Shown: positions 44,945 through 54,246 of the stretch, in pieces
Layout of the letters: every line of letters starts with the position of its first letter
Position numbering within the stretch: the stretch's first letter is position 1
Notes under the pieces: generated by a model
Told to the model about the DNA's origin: nothing
Databases searched by the model: none
What the model saw: only the letters and a program-made list of their open reading frames with translations
Position numbers and translations under genes: made by a program
DNA from: Henriciella litoralis
Lineage (GTDB): Bacteria; Pseudomonadota; Alphaproteobacteria; Caulobacterales; Hyphomonadaceae
Reading direction: 5' to 3'
NCBI RefSeq assembly: GCF_002088935.1
Contig: NZ_NCSS01000006.1
Location: forward strand, 496,001 to 560,000
DNA: 64,000 nucleotides

Positions 44945-45220
44945 ATGTCCGATCAGCGCGATCATCCGCGCTTTGAAGTCAACACTTCCGGCACGCTGAT
45001 ACTCGAAACAGGCTTCAAGATTCCTTTCATCGTAAAGGATTTGTCGCAACGCGGCGCAAAGATCCTGCTGAACAAGACCGTCATGCTTCCGGCGCGCTTC
45101 ACAGTCGAAATTCTGAGCCCTGACAAGCAGAAGATCAAACGCTGTACCTCGTCACGGCAGTGGCAGCGTGGACCGCTTGTTGGTGTCCACTTTCTAAGCT
45201 CACAAACGATCCAGCTATAG
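44945..45220 (+). CDS. PilZ-domain protein, probable c-di-GMP receptor
   Basis: A 91-residue single-domain protein. The c-di-GMP-binding signature is complete: RDHPR (RxxxR) at the N-terminus and DLSQRGAK (DxSxxG) about 30 residues later. Such proteins change motility, adhesion or envelope functions in response to c-di-GMP. I prefer the ATG at 44945, preceded nine bases upstream by AGGAG at 44931-44935; a GTG at 44888 would add 19 residues before the motif. It is divergent from the LdtR-like regulator. Confidence 0.88.
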   Translation: MSDQRDHPRFEVNTSGTLILETGFKIPFIVKDLSQRGAKILLNKTVMLPARFTVEILSPDKQKIKRCTSSRQWQRGPLVGVHFLSSQTIQL

Positions 45221-45275
45221 CGCCGCGATTAATAGGTCAGGTCTTGCGGCTTGAGCCACAATCGAGGCGGAAAAC

Positions 45276-45800
45276 TTGCAATCCCCCCATATCCGCGACG
45301 GACGTTCGAGCGATGCGCCTAGCGTCATAGCTGTCGACATAGCGGCGTCAGACCTTTTCCGACCGACCGGCCTGTTGAGTAAAGACGCGCTTGGCGATCA
45401 TGTTTCAGCTGATGCCATCAATGCCGCGATAGATCGCGGTCTTATGAAAGTTGCCGTCGTTGAGAGCGGCGACGTCGCGGGCTTTTTGATGGCCTCCATC
45501 CAGGATGGCGACCTTTATATCGACCAGATAAGCGTGTCCCCAGACTTCGGTCGGCGCGGCATCGGCACAGCGCTGATGAAAACGGCAGAAGACATGGCAA
45601 CCAACCTCGGCATCAATTCCATTCTTTTATCCACCTTCCGCGATCTTGCATGGAACGGTCCGTTCTACGCGTCGCTAGGATATGGAGTGATCCCGAAACA
45701 CGCCTACTCGTCCTTCATGAAGGAGGTCGAGGCCGCGCAAGCGCCTTTCATGGACGTCTCACTGCGGATTTTCATGAGAAAGACGGTTCGCAATCTCTGA
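45276..45800 (+). CDS. GNAT-family N-acetyltransferase
   Basis: A 174-residue acetyltransferase. The acetyl-CoA site is clear: IDQISVSPDFGRRGIGTALM, with the R/Q-x-x-G-x-G/A loop as RRGIGT, then an FYASLGYGVIP segment typical of the GNAT C-terminal strand. The substrate is not predictable. The probable start is TTG at 45276, preceded by GAGGCGG. hemB follows 20 bases later on the same strand. Confidence 0.85.
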   Translation: MQSPHIRDGRSSDAPSVIAVDIAASDLFRPTGLLSKDALGDHVSADAINAAIDRGLMKVAVVESGDVAGFLMASIQDGDLYIDQISVSPDFGRRGIGTALMKTAEDMATNLGINSILLSTFRDLAWNGPFYASLGYGVIPKHAYSSFMKEVEAAQAPFMDVSLRIFMRKTVRNL

Positions 45801-45820
45801 ATCCGCGATAGAAAGCGGGC

Positions 45821-46825
45821 ATGACATCTCCATACCCACAAAGCTTTCCTGCTACCCGCCTGCGCCGACTTCGCCAGTCTGGCTGGATCCGAAACCTGTC
45901 CGCGGAAAATACGCTCCAGCGCAAGGATCTGATCTGGTCCATGGTCGTCCATGATGGCGACGAGCCCAGCATACCTGTCGGCTCGATGCCCGGTCTGGTG
46001 CGTCTCAATGTTGATGAAGCTGCGGCAGCCGCAAAGCGCGCGAGCGACCTCGGCATTCCAGCGATCGCGATGTTCCCGCATCTCAACCCGCGCTACAAAG
46101 ACGAGACAGGCAGTGAAGCCCTGAACCCTGATGGACTTGTGCCGCGGGCGATCAAGGCGATGAAGGATGCGGCCCCTGATGTCGGCATCATATGTGATGT
46201 CGCGCTGGATCCGTTCACGTCGCACGGCCATGACGGGCTGATCGATGCCTCCGGCTACGTCATGAATGATGAGACGACAGCCGTCCTGATTGAACAGGCA
46301 CTTGTCCAGGCCGCAGCTGGCTGTGACATGGTGGCCCCGTCAGACATGATGGACGGGCGTATCGGCGCGATCCGTCAGGCACTGGAGAGTGAAGGTCATT
46401 CCAATACAATGATCCTCTCCTACGCTGCTAAATATGCCAGTGGCTTCTACGGGCCCTATCGCGATGCAATCGGGTCAGCGACGGCGCTGACGGGTGACAA
46501 GAAAACCTACCAGCAGAACCCGGCCAATTCCGATGAAGCGCTGCGCGAAGTCGCCATGGATATTGCCGAAGGCGCAGACATGGTCATGGTGAAGCCTGGC
46601 CTGCCCTATCTCGATATTGTCCGGCGTGTATCGGAGACCTTTGCCATCCCGACAATCGCGTTTCAGGTGTCTGGCGAATACGCCCAGATCAAGGCGGCTG
46701 GAGAGAAAGGCTGGATTGATGAAACCCGTGTGATGATGGAGACGTTGCTCTGCTTCAAACGTGCTGGCGCTTCAGGGATCATCACTTATTTCGCAGAAGC
46801 AGCAGCACATCAGTTAAACGACTAA
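45821..46825 (+). CDS. hemB: Delta-aminolevulinic acid dehydratase (porphobilinogen synthase)
   Basis: Condenses two 5-aminolevulinates to porphobilinogen in heme biosynthesis. The 334-residue protein has the two Schiff-base lysines in SYAAKYASGFYGP and MVMVKPGLPYLD, and the metal loop CDVALDPFTSHGHDG, where the zinc cysteines of other types are replaced by Asp/Ala, so it belongs to the magnesium-dependent type. The length is normal. dacB starts ten bases after the stop. Confidence 0.97.
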   Translation: MTSPYPQSFPATRLRRLRQSGWIRNLSAENTLQRKDLIWSMVVHDGDEPSIPVGSMPGLVRLNVDEAAAAAKRASDLGIPAIAMFPHLNPRYKDETGSEALNPDGLVPRAIKAMKDAAPDVGIICDVALDPFTSHGHDGLIDASGYVMNDETTAVLIEQALVQAAAGCDMVAPSDMMDGRIGAIRQALESEGHSNTMILSYAAKYASGFYGPYRDAIGSATALTGDKKTYQQNPANSDEALREVAMDIAEGADMVMVKPGLPYLDIVRRVSETFAIPTIAFQVSGEYAQIKAAGEKGWIDETRVMMETLLCFKRAGASGIITYFAEAAAHQLND

Positions 46826-46835
46826 GGTGCTTTTC

Positions 46836-48296
46836 ATGTCATCATCGCGCGCGGCTATCTGGCTGGCCACCCTGAGTGTCGCCTTCATTGCCTGCGCGCC
46901 ACTTGCTTCCGCTGAGAGGCTTGGCAAAGACTCGTTCAAGCTGCCCGACCTGGAAGGTGGCAGGTGGGGCATTTCGGTAAAGGCGCTCGATGGAGAAGAA
47001 GCGGTCGCGCTGTCCGAAGATGAAAGATTTGCGCTCGCGTCGACCCTCAAGCTGGCAACAACCGCAACGGCTTTCGATACATTGGGGTCATTCGAAGAGG
47101 GCAAATGGCCAAGCGGAACCGGCTACCGGCTAAAACCATCCCCGCTTTCAAATTATCCGGTTGTTGAACTTATCGGCAGTGGTGATCCGACCCTGTCTTC
47201 CGCGTCAGATTGCAAGACAAACTGCCTGCAGCAAATTGCTGATGCTATTGTGGCGACCGGCATAGAGCACATTGCTTCTGTCGACGTGAACGATTCCCTC
47301 TTTCTGCCGCCACACTGGCCGACGGGCTGGAGCCATGAAGACTTCCGGTTCGGATATGCAACTGCAATCACAGCTTTAAGCGTTGATGGTGGCACCGCCC
47401 GTGCGGAACTGACCCCCGGGCCCCGACAAGGTTCAGCGCCGGTCGTGGAGTGGGACTGGGCCCCCGCCTTCGGTATCTCCACAACAGAAGCGCAAACCGT
47501 TCCAAGCCGCAGTTTTGATCTCGACCTGATCCGGCGCCCTGGCGCGCGCGAAGCCTATATGGTCGGAGATCTGCCCCTCGCCTCCCCTCCCGTCGAATTG
47601 AAGTTCGGCCTGGATGACCCTGCCCTTTATGCAGGCGAAGTTCTGAAGCTGATGCTCGAACAGCGCGGCGTGGAAGTGCACGGATCCGTCATTCGAAGTG
47701 ACATCAGATATTCACCGAAAGTGGACGATGCAAAGTCGGTAAATCAAACGCCCGACTTTACTCTTCCCCTGCCGGACCGGGATGAGTTCCTTAATTCGAT
47801 CCTGCATGACAGCGACAACTTCTATACTGAAATACTGCTTCACCACATCTCGCTCACCCAGGGTGATCGGTCACAGATGGCTGGCTTGAAGCTGGTGAGC
47901 GATACGCTCATCAAAGCAGGCGCCGATCGCAAGGATTTCAATCTGGCAGACGGCTCTGGTCTGTCCGTTTATAACAGGATGACCCCGGAAGCGATGAGTT
48001 CATTGCTGGTCTGGGCCAGCAAGCAGGACTGGTACAAAAGGTGGGAATCCTATCTGGCCGTCGGCGGCGAAGACGGAACACTGAAATACCGCTTCAAGAA
48101 TATAAGAAAGCCAAATCGGATTCACGCCAAGACCGGCAGCGTAAGGGGGGTGTCCGCCCTCGCAGGCTATTTTGAGAGCGCGAGCGGCAAGACATATGCT
48201 TTTGCGATTTTTGCCAATGACACACCTTTGAACGGCTATCAGACCCGAAAACTGATCGACGATGTTCTGGAGAACATAATCGAACGCGTCGGTTAA
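46836..48296 (+). CDS. dacB: D-alanyl-D-alanine carboxypeptidase/endopeptidase, PBP4 family (S13)
   Basis: Periplasmic enzyme that cuts peptidoglycan cross-links and trims pentapeptides. The 486-residue protein has a signal peptide (cut near ASAE), catalytic Ser69 and Lys72 (STLK), SDN in a SDNFYTEIL segment, and HAKTGSVRG near the C-terminus; the large S13 insertion between SxxK and SDN is present. AAGG eight bases before the ATG at 46836 supports this start over the GTG at 46827. Its TAA overlaps the stop of the convergent DUF1801 gene through TTAA. Confidence 0.95.
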   Translation: MSSSRAAIWLATLSVAFIACAPLASAERLGKDSFKLPDLEGGRWGISVKALDGEEAVALSEDERFALASTLKLATTATAFDTLGSFEEGKWPSGTGYRLKPSPLSNYPVVELIGSGDPTLSSASDCKTNCLQQIADAIVATGIEHIASVDVNDSLFLPPHWPTGWSHEDFRFGYATAITALSVDGGTARAELTPGPRQGSAPVVEWDWAPAFGISTTEAQTVPSRSFDLDLIRRPGAREAYMVGDLPLASPPVELKFGLDDPALYAGEVLKLMLEQRGVEVHGSVIRSDIRYSPKVDDAKSVNQTPDFTLPLPDRDEFLNSILHDSDNFYTEILLHHISLTQGDRSQMAGLKLVSDTLIKAGADRKDFNLADGSGLSVYNRMTPEAMSSLLVWASKQDWYKRWESYLAVGGEDGTLKYRFKNIRKPNRIHAKTGSVRGVSALAGYFESASGKTYAFAIFANDTPLNGYQTRKLIDDVLENIIERVG

Positions 48297-48727
48297 ACGT
48301 CCCACGTCTCATATTTTGCGCGCATGTATTGAAGTCCGAAATCAATGATTTCAGCGAGCACGCTTTCATCAATGTCGGCCAGCTTGTTTATGTAGAGGCA
48401 CGACTTGCCAAGTTTGTGCTTTCCAAGACGGGACAGTTTGTCTTCGAGACCGACATAGCCGGGCAATATGTAGACCGCCAGATTGGCCTTGCGCGGCGAG
48501 AACCCGGTCATGAAGAACTCGCCTTCGCGACCACTTTCATATTTGTAGTGGTAGCGACCATAGCCAATCATGCTTGGTCCCCACATCCGGGGTTCCAGAT
48601 TCGTAACGTCCTTGAAAATCTCGAGCAGGCGAAAAGCGTCAGCGCGACGGACCTCATGGTCAATAGACGCAATAAAGGCAGATGGTGACAGCTTGGTCTG
48701 CCTGGTCTTGTTCTCAGCTTTGGCCAA
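48293..48727 (-). CDS. DUF1801-domain protein
   Basis: A 144-residue soluble protein of the DUF1801 (YdhG-like) family, with MWGPSMIGYGRYHYKYESG and FSPRKANLAVYIL as the conserved core. The biochemical role is unknown. The start is TTG at 48727, six bases after GGGGAG. The C-terminus shares its stop with dacB. Confidence 0.88.
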   Translation of the reverse strand: MAKAENKTRQTKLSPSAFIASIDHEVRRADAFRLLEIFKDVTNLEPRMWGPSMIGYGRYHYKYESGREGEFFMTGFSPRKANLAVYILPGYVGLEDKLSRLGKHKLGKSCLYINKLADIDESVLAEIIDFGLQYMRAKYETWDV

Positions 48728-48797
48728 TTGCGGCTCCCCTCGCCTGCGGGCAGACTACTCGCACAGGCAACAGCCGCAAAGCCTCCCGGCGAAAGCT

Positions 48798-49799
48798 CTA
48801 ATTCCCAAGGTCAACCTTGTGGCCGAGATCGAAGTAGACGATCAGCACGCTGGCAATCACAAGGAAGAGGATCGACAGACCGACATTGATATAGAAGGCC
48901 CGGTCGGCATTCTGTTGGTCAACCCAGCCTCTTGGCCTGATATTTTTGAGCCGGAAGACTGCGAGCGCTGAAAGCACAAGGCATGCAATATTGAGCAGCA
49001 GCAAAAGGCCTGACCGCGACGCCAGCATCCATTCCCCGCTACCGATAAACAGGCCAAACGCTGCCCCAGGTGGAAGCAGAGCCGCCGCAACCATGACGCC
49101 AACGAGTGCGGACGCCTGGCCCCTGGCCATTGAAAGCGCTGCGGCGCCCCCTGCCGCAAGGGCCAGAGCAAGACTGTCCAGCCTGACTTCTGCTCGGGAC
49201 ATCAGCTGCTGGCTGCTTGTATCCAGTTTCAGGGTGAAAGAGATCGCAAAAGCAACAATCAGAGCTACGGCGAGACCAGCGGCCAGTGTTTTGCCGGACT
49301 CGCGGATCAGGTTCATGTTACCAAGGCCTGCCCCAAGCGAGAAGCCGAGTATCGGCCCGAGAAGCGGCGCGATGACCATTGCGCCGATAACAGCCGCCAC
49401 ACCATCAGAATTCAAACCGATGGCGGCCACAACTGTCGAGAGCGCGGACAGGATCAGAAAATCGAACGTAAGCGTTGCATCGCGGGTAACATCGTCGAGC
49501 AGCTCTTCCCTCAATACCCTGTTATTCGCCTGCTGCGCGTCCTCTTCCATCGGCTCCGGCGTGGGGAGCGTGGCTTCAATCGGGATTGTCGTAATTCGCC
49601 AGTCACGGCAGCCTTCAAGCGCAGAGCTAAGTGCATCCGTCAGCGTCTGCGAGCGTCCGTCATGCATCAGGACGCGGATCAGCACCCGGTCCTGTTGCTC
49701 CACCGGAAAAGAGATCGAGTCGATGGGGCCGAATGCCTTTATGGCTCGAATAACCGTATCGCTGTCGCGCTTCTTGAGATGAATTTCGAGTTGTCTCAC
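48798..49799 (-). CDS. DUF389-family membrane protein (TIGR00341)
   Basis: A 333-residue membrane protein. An N-terminal soluble ferredoxin-like part (about 1-90) is followed by six or seven membrane helices (about 110-325) containing the DUF389 core GVAAVIGAMVIAPLLGPILG. Function is unknown; the family was once annotated as a hydrophobic protein with unknown cargo. The start is GTG at 49799, one base after the stop of the upstream dehydrogenase gene, so both are translated from one mRNA. Confidence 0.85.
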   Translation of the reverse strand: MRQLEIHLKKRDSDTVIRAIKAFGPIDSISFPVEQQDRVLIRVLMHDGRSQTLTDALSSALEGCRDWRITTIPIEATLPTPEPMEEDAQQANNRVLREELLDDVTRDATLTFDFLILSALSTVVAAIGLNSDGVAAVIGAMVIAPLLGPILGFSLGAGLGNMNLIRESGKTLAAGLAVALIVAFAISFTLKLDTSSQQLMSRAEVRLDSLALALAAGGAAALSMARGQASALVGVMVAAALLPPGAAFGLFIGSGEWMLASRSGLLLLLNIACLVLSALAVFRLKNIRPRGWVDQQNADRAFYINVGLSILFLVIASVLIVYFDLGHKVDLGN

Positions 49800-49800
49800 G

Positions 49801-50670
49801 CTAGTCGCGATCGCCTTTCCGGAAGCGGTTGATCAGACTCGACGTATCCCAGCGCGATCCGCCCATGGCCTGAATATCCGCATAATACTGATCAACGAGC
49901 GCCGTCACGGGCAGAGACGCCCCGCTCTCGCGCGCCGCCGACAGCGCTATCCGCAAATCCTTACGCATCCAGTCGACCGCAAACCCATGATCAAAGTCCC
50001 GCTCTGCCATGGTCTCCCAGCGGTTTTCCATCTGCCAGCTTTGTGCCGCGCCGCCTGAGATGGCTTCGATTACCTTGCTCACATCGAGACCGGACGTCTC
50101 TGCGAAATGGATTCCTTCGGAGAGGCCCTGCACGATACCGGCAATGCAGATCTGATTGACCGATTTTGCAAGCTGCCCTGCACCGCTCTCTCCGATGTGT
50201 GTGATACGCGCGCCATAAGCCTGCATCACAGGCGTCGCCTTTGCCATGGCCGCGTCATCACCGCCGCACATGATTGTCAGTTTACCGCGTTCGGCCCCGG
50301 CCTGTCCGCCAGAGATCGGCGCGTCTATGAATTCTGCGCTCTTTGCCTTGCAGCGTTCATAAAGTTTGCGCGCAAGCCCAGCGCTCGCCGTCGTGTGGTC
50401 TACGACAATAGTCCCTTCCGACAGGCTGTCTTCGATCTGGTCGAAAACGGCTTCCACGTCAGGGTCATCGCCGAGGCAAAGGAGAACATAATCGCAGCCG
50501 GCGATCGCATCTGCAGCCGTCTCATAGGGCGTGCCATCATGCTGCTTGGCCCAGTCTGCCGCTTTCGACGAGGTGCGGTTCCAGACACTCACGGCGTGAC
50601 CGGCATCCACCAGATGCCCAGCCATCGGATAGCCCATGACGCCCAGCCCCAGAAATGCGCACTTACTCAT
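49801..50670 (-). CDS. NAD(P)-dependent beta-hydroxyacid dehydrogenase, 3-hydroxyisobutyrate-dehydrogenase-like
   Basis: A 289-residue enzyme: Rossmann motif FLGLGVMGYPMA (residues 5-16), substrate loop DAPISGGQAGAERG, and catalytic Lys in GAGQLAKSVNQIC. Members oxidise 3-hydroxyisobutyrate, tartronate semialdehyde or glyoxylate; the substrate is not decided by sequence. The ATG at 50670 has GAGGT before it; a longer frame would add 15 residues. It leads a two-gene operon with the DUF389 gene. Confidence 0.88.
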   Translation of the reverse strand: MSKCAFLGLGVMGYPMAGHLVDAGHAVSVWNRTSSKAADWAKQHDGTPYETAADAIAGCDYVLLCLGDDPDVEAVFDQIEDSLSEGTIVVDHTTASAGLARKLYERCKAKSAEFIDAPISGGQAGAERGKLTIMCGGDDAAMAKATPVMQAYGARITHIGESGAGQLAKSVNQICIAGIVQGLSEGIHFAETSGLDVSKVIEAISGGAAQSWQMENRWETMAERDFDHGFAVDWMRKDLRIALSAARESGASLPVTALVDQYYADIQAMGGSRWDTSSLINRFRKGDRD

Positions 50671-50855
50671 GGATACCTCAACTCTTCTTGACTTTATGCC
50701 AGCCTGAACGACCAACGGACCGCTACACCACCATCGATCTAGACCACGCTGGTCAAGATCAAACTACATTTCTTGTAAATTCAAACCATTCGAGTGACCT
50801 GATCTCAAAACGGGCCTGATAACCATACCATCAAGATCAGAAAGATCGGTTGGAA

Positions 50856-51533
50856 ATGGCTGGATATGACGCCACGTCGCGCAATAGGGGCAGAATGCCC
50901 CTAGCGCCTACCCGCAGGACGGGTGCCTGGAAGCTTGCTTATGCAGACTTCCTGACGGCGCTCTGCGCTCTGTTTCTGGTCCTATGGCTCGTTCATGGCG
51001 CGACATCCGAACAAAAGGAAAGCGTTGCAGAAGGATTTGGCGGCAAAGCGGTGAACACCGTCCAAGCAATGTCACTGACGCCCTCTCCGCGTGACCAACT
51101 CAGCTCCAAAATACAGAGTACTCCGCTCTTCAGCGACGAGACCGAAAGCGTCACCCTGCAGACGACAAAAGAAGGCGTGCGCATCAATCTGCTCGACCCT
51201 GAACGCGCACCGCTATTCGAAAAGGGCGATGCCACGCTCAACACTCATGGCGAGTCTTTGATCGCGCTGACAGCGGCTGCGCTGGCTGTAATCGACTATC
51301 CGGTCTCGATTGAAGGTCACACCGATAGCGATCCTATTAACCGGGCCAACTACTCAAACTGGGACCTTTCCTCGGAACGGGCGAATGCGGCCCGCCGGGC
51401 GCTTGTCGCAAACGGACTGGACGCGACCCGCATCCGAAGCGTCGCAGGTCTCGCCGACACACAACCGCTCGATCCTGACGCAACAAACTTGCCTCAGAAC
51501 CGGCGGTTGAGCATAGTGATTCACATCGAATAA
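50856..51533 (+). CDS. MotB/OmpA-like membrane protein without a MotA partner
   Basis: A 225-residue protein with a MotB-like N-terminus: WKLAYADFLTALCALFLVLWLV, one transmembrane helix with Asp31 in the place of the proton-binding Asp of flagellar stators. A linker and a C-terminal OmpA/MotB domain follow (SIEGHTDSD... SSERANAARRAL), which binds peptidoglycan. No MotA-like gene is adjacent, so it may pair with a distant MotA or serve another role such as envelope anchoring. The ATG at 50856 is preferred over the TTG two codons upstream. It may lead the operon with the SLC13 permease 45 bases later. Confidence 0.85.
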   Translation: MAGYDATSRNRGRMPLAPTRRTGAWKLAYADFLTALCALFLVLWLVHGATSEQKESVAEGFGGKAVNTVQAMSLTPSPRDQLSSKIQSTPLFSDETESVTLQTTKEGVRINLLDPERAPLFEKGDATLNTHGESLIALTAAALAVIDYPVSIEGHTDSDPINRANYSNWDLSSERANAARRALVANGLDATRIRSVAGLADTQPLDPDATNLPQNRRLSIVIHIE

Positions 51534-51578
51534 TATGCAGCTCCAGCCTCAGGCGTGAGCTTCAGGCAAGGAGGCCGG

Positions 51579-53417
51579 ATGGCCGAACCGCTCATTTCCA
51601 ACTGGCCGATGTGGGCCAGCCTGGGCATCGTGCTCATTACAATATGCTTTTACGTGCTCGATCGCTGGTCGATGGAGATCGTGTCCGTCTGCGTGATTGC
51701 GTCACTGCTCTTGCTGTTCGCCCTGCCAGGCATGCTGGGACTGCCAGACGCGCCCATCGGGCCGGCCGACCTGCTACAAGGGTTCGGAAACCCGGCATTG
51801 ATCACAATCATGGCACTGCTGGTTGTCGGACAGGGGCTTTTCCAGACAGGTGCGATAGAAGGTCCAACCAAAGCTCTGGTCAGCTCCTACGGCAAACGCC
51901 CCATCAGTACACTGGCGCTAACGTTTCTCAGCGTCTTTGCGATCAGCGCGTTCACCAATAATACGCCCGTCGTCATCATGTTTCTTCCGATTATGAGCGC
52001 GATTGCCATGCGGATGAATACGTCACCGTCAAAACTCATGATGCCGCTCAGCTTCGTGTCCATCCTGGCGGGCATGACGACCTTGATCGGAACGTCCACC
52101 AACCTGCTGGCGGCCGACACCTACCGGCGTATCGAAGGCATTTCGCTCGGATTTTTCGATCAGACGCCGATGGGCCTGATGCTGGCTGCTATCGGCATGT
52201 TGTATATCGCGATCTTCTCGCGGTTTCTCCTGCCAAACCGTGATACGTCAGCAGATGAAATCGTGCCATCCGGCAAACAGTTTGTCGCCCAGATCCAAGT
52301 CACCGGCGACCATTTTCTGATCGGCAAGACATCGGTTGCCGGCATGTACCCCGATTTGAAAGACATGACGGTTCGCATGATCCAGCGCGGCGAACGCGCT
52401 TTGTTGCCGCCTTTCGACGAGATTGAGCTGCGGCACGGAGATCTGGTGATTGTCGCTGCGACAAGAAAGGCGCTGACCGACCTGTTGGCGAGGCAGCCTG
52501 GCATGCTGCAACAGATATGGAATGGCACCGGCCCATCTGAAAAGGTTGATAACTCGCTGCCTGCGCTGAGCATGGTCGACGCGGTCATCGCGCCGGGCTC
52601 ACGCATGGCTGGCCGGACGGTAGAAATGCTCGGCTTTCGCAGACTGACATCCGCAGTCGTGCTGGGCATTCAACGCCGATCCAGGATGATACGAAGCAGG
52701 CTCGGCGAGATCAGGCTGGAAGCTGGCGACACTTTGTTGCTTTGCGGTCCGCAGCAAGCCTTTCAGGAGCTGCGCAACAGCCGCGACCTCATTTTACTTG
52801 AATGGTCGCAGACAGAAATTCCGATAACCGCCCGCGGCTATGCTGCGCGCGCCATTGCGCTTGGCATGGTTATCCTCGCCGCGTTCGGCATAACGAGCAT
52901 TCTGATCGCCTCAGTGCTTGCCGCAACCGCCATGATCCTCCTGCAGTGCCTGAATACGCGGCAAGCAAGCCGCGCGCTCGATCTCAAGATATTTCTGGTC
53001 ATCGGCGCAGCTTTAGCGATGGGAACGGCCCTCGAAGCCACCGGGGCAGCCACCCTGATTGCGACACTCGTGGTCGACCTAGCATCGCCCTACGGGCCTG
53101 TTGCAGTGCTCTCGGCAATCTTCCTCTGCGTCGCCATTCTGACCAACATCCTCAGCAATGCCGCAACAGCTGTCCTCTTCGCGCCTGTCGCTCTGGAAGC
53201 GGCCCACACGACCGGGGCAGAGCCACTGCCCTACCTGCTCGCGGTGATTTATGCATCCAATTGCAGCTTTGCTTCACCCATTGCCTATCAGACAAACATG
53301 CTGGTCATGGCGCCTGGTCATTACAAATTTTCTGATTTCGTTAAGTTTGGCGGTCCATTACTGGTCGTGATGTGGATTGCTTTTACACTCATTGCCCCTT
53401 GGCGATTTGACCTGTGA
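51579..53417 (+). CDS. SLC13/DASS-type permease with TrkA-C domains
   Basis: A 612-residue inner-membrane transporter. Two groups of membrane helices flank a central cytoplasmic part with two TrkA-C/RCK-C-like domains (HGDLVIVAATRKAL; LEAGDTLLLCGP). The first helix group has FTNNTPVVIMFLP and the second NILSNAATAVLFAP, the paired SNT-like signature of the divalent anion:sodium symporter family. Likely substrates are sulfate or dicarboxylates; this is undecided. AAGGAGG at 51568-51574 precedes the ATG at 51579. bpt follows 12 bases later. Confidence 0.9.
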   Translation: MAEPLISNWPMWASLGIVLITICFYVLDRWSMEIVSVCVIASLLLLFALPGMLGLPDAPIGPADLLQGFGNPALITIMALLVVGQGLFQTGAIEGPTKALVSSYGKRPISTLALTFLSVFAISAFTNNTPVVIMFLPIMSAIAMRMNTSPSKLMMPLSFVSILAGMTTLIGTSTNLLAADTYRRIEGISLGFFDQTPMGLMLAAIGMLYIAIFSRFLLPNRDTSADEIVPSGKQFVAQIQVTGDHFLIGKTSVAGMYPDLKDMTVRMIQRGERALLPPFDEIELRHGDLVIVAATRKALTDLLARQPGMLQQIWNGTGPSEKVDNSLPALSMVDAVIAPGSRMAGRTVEMLGFRRLTSAVVLGIQRRSRMIRSRLGEIRLEAGDTLLLCGPQQAFQELRNSRDLILLEWSQTEIPITARGYAARAIALGMVILAAFGITSILIASVLAATAMILLQCLNTRQASRALDLKIFLVIGAALAMGTALEATGAATLIATLVVDLASPYGPVAVLSAIFLCVAILTNILSNAATAVLFAPVALEAAHTTGAEPLPYLLAVIYASNCSFASPIAYQTNMLVMAPGHYKFSDFVKFGGPLLVVMWIAFTLIAPWRFDL

Positions 53418-53429
53418 GTGGCTTAATCG

Positions 53430-54194
53430 ATGACGATGAAACTTGATGAGTCTTTATTTACGGTACCTGGTATCCGCCGGGGGCTTCGTTTCTATGTAAC
53501 GGGCCCGACCCCTTGCCCCTATCTGCCCGACCAGTTTGAACGCAAGGCGTTCACGCATTTGAACCAGGCATCGCCTGACGCCCTGCATAACCAGTTGAGC
53601 GAGGCGGGCTTCCGGCGCAGCCAAGCCGTTGCCTATCGCCCGGCCTGCCCGAGCTGCAATGCCTGCCGCAGCGTACGAGTCGATACGACCCGGTTCGAGC
53701 CGAGCCGCAATCAGACCCGCATTCTGCGCCGTAACAGCGATATTGTACGCCGGCCGGTCCCGCCAAAGGCAACGCGTGAGCAATTCCGCCTGTTGAAGCG
53801 CTACCTTCTGGAGCGTCATGAAGGCGGCGGCATGTCTGACATGGGTTTTCGAGAATTTTCCGGCATGGTGAACGAAACACCCGTTCAAACCCTGATGTTC
53901 GAATATCGTGAGGGCCCTGAAGAAGATGCGCCCCTCATCGCGGTCTCGCTGACTGATGTGCTCCGTGATGGCTTTTCAATGGTTTACACATTTTTCGATA
54001 TCCGCCAGCCAAAACGTAGCCTGGGCACCTATCTGATCCTGGACCATATTCGAAGCGCGGATGAGTTCGGTCTGCCGCACGTCTATCTGGGCTACTGGAT
54101 CAAACAGAGTCCAAAAATGGACTATAAGCGCCGCTTTCAACCGCTTGAAGTGCTTGACGGGCCGGTCTGGCGTCCGCTTGAAGATACCGAGTAA
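53430..54194 (+). CDS. bpt: Aspartate/glutamate leucyl-tRNA-protein transferase
   Basis: Adds leucine from Leu-tRNA to proteins with N-terminal Asp or Glu, making them N-degron substrates of ClpS/ClpAP. The 254-residue protein matches the Bpt family: CPYLPDQFERKAFTHL, GFRRSQAVAYRPACPSC with the conserved Cys cluster, and SLGTYLILDHIRSADEFG at the C-terminus. The GNAT-like fold is implied. It lies between the SLC13 and TRAP genes, on the same strand, with 12 and 52 base gaps. Confidence 0.92.
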   Translation: MTMKLDESLFTVPGIRRGLRFYVTGPTPCPYLPDQFERKAFTHLNQASPDALHNQLSEAGFRRSQAVAYRPACPSCNACRSVRVDTTRFEPSRNQTRILRRNSDIVRRPVPPKATREQFRLLKRYLLERHEGGGMSDMGFREFSGMVNETPVQTLMFEYREGPEEDAPLIAVSLTDVLRDGFSMVYTFFDIRQPKRSLGTYLILDHIRSADEFGLPHVYLGYWIKQSPKMDYKRRFQPLEVLDGPVWRPLEDTE

Positions 54195-54246
54195 AGTCCT
54201 GCAGACATAATCCGACAGGACGATCCGTGCGATCCGGGGGAGGATA

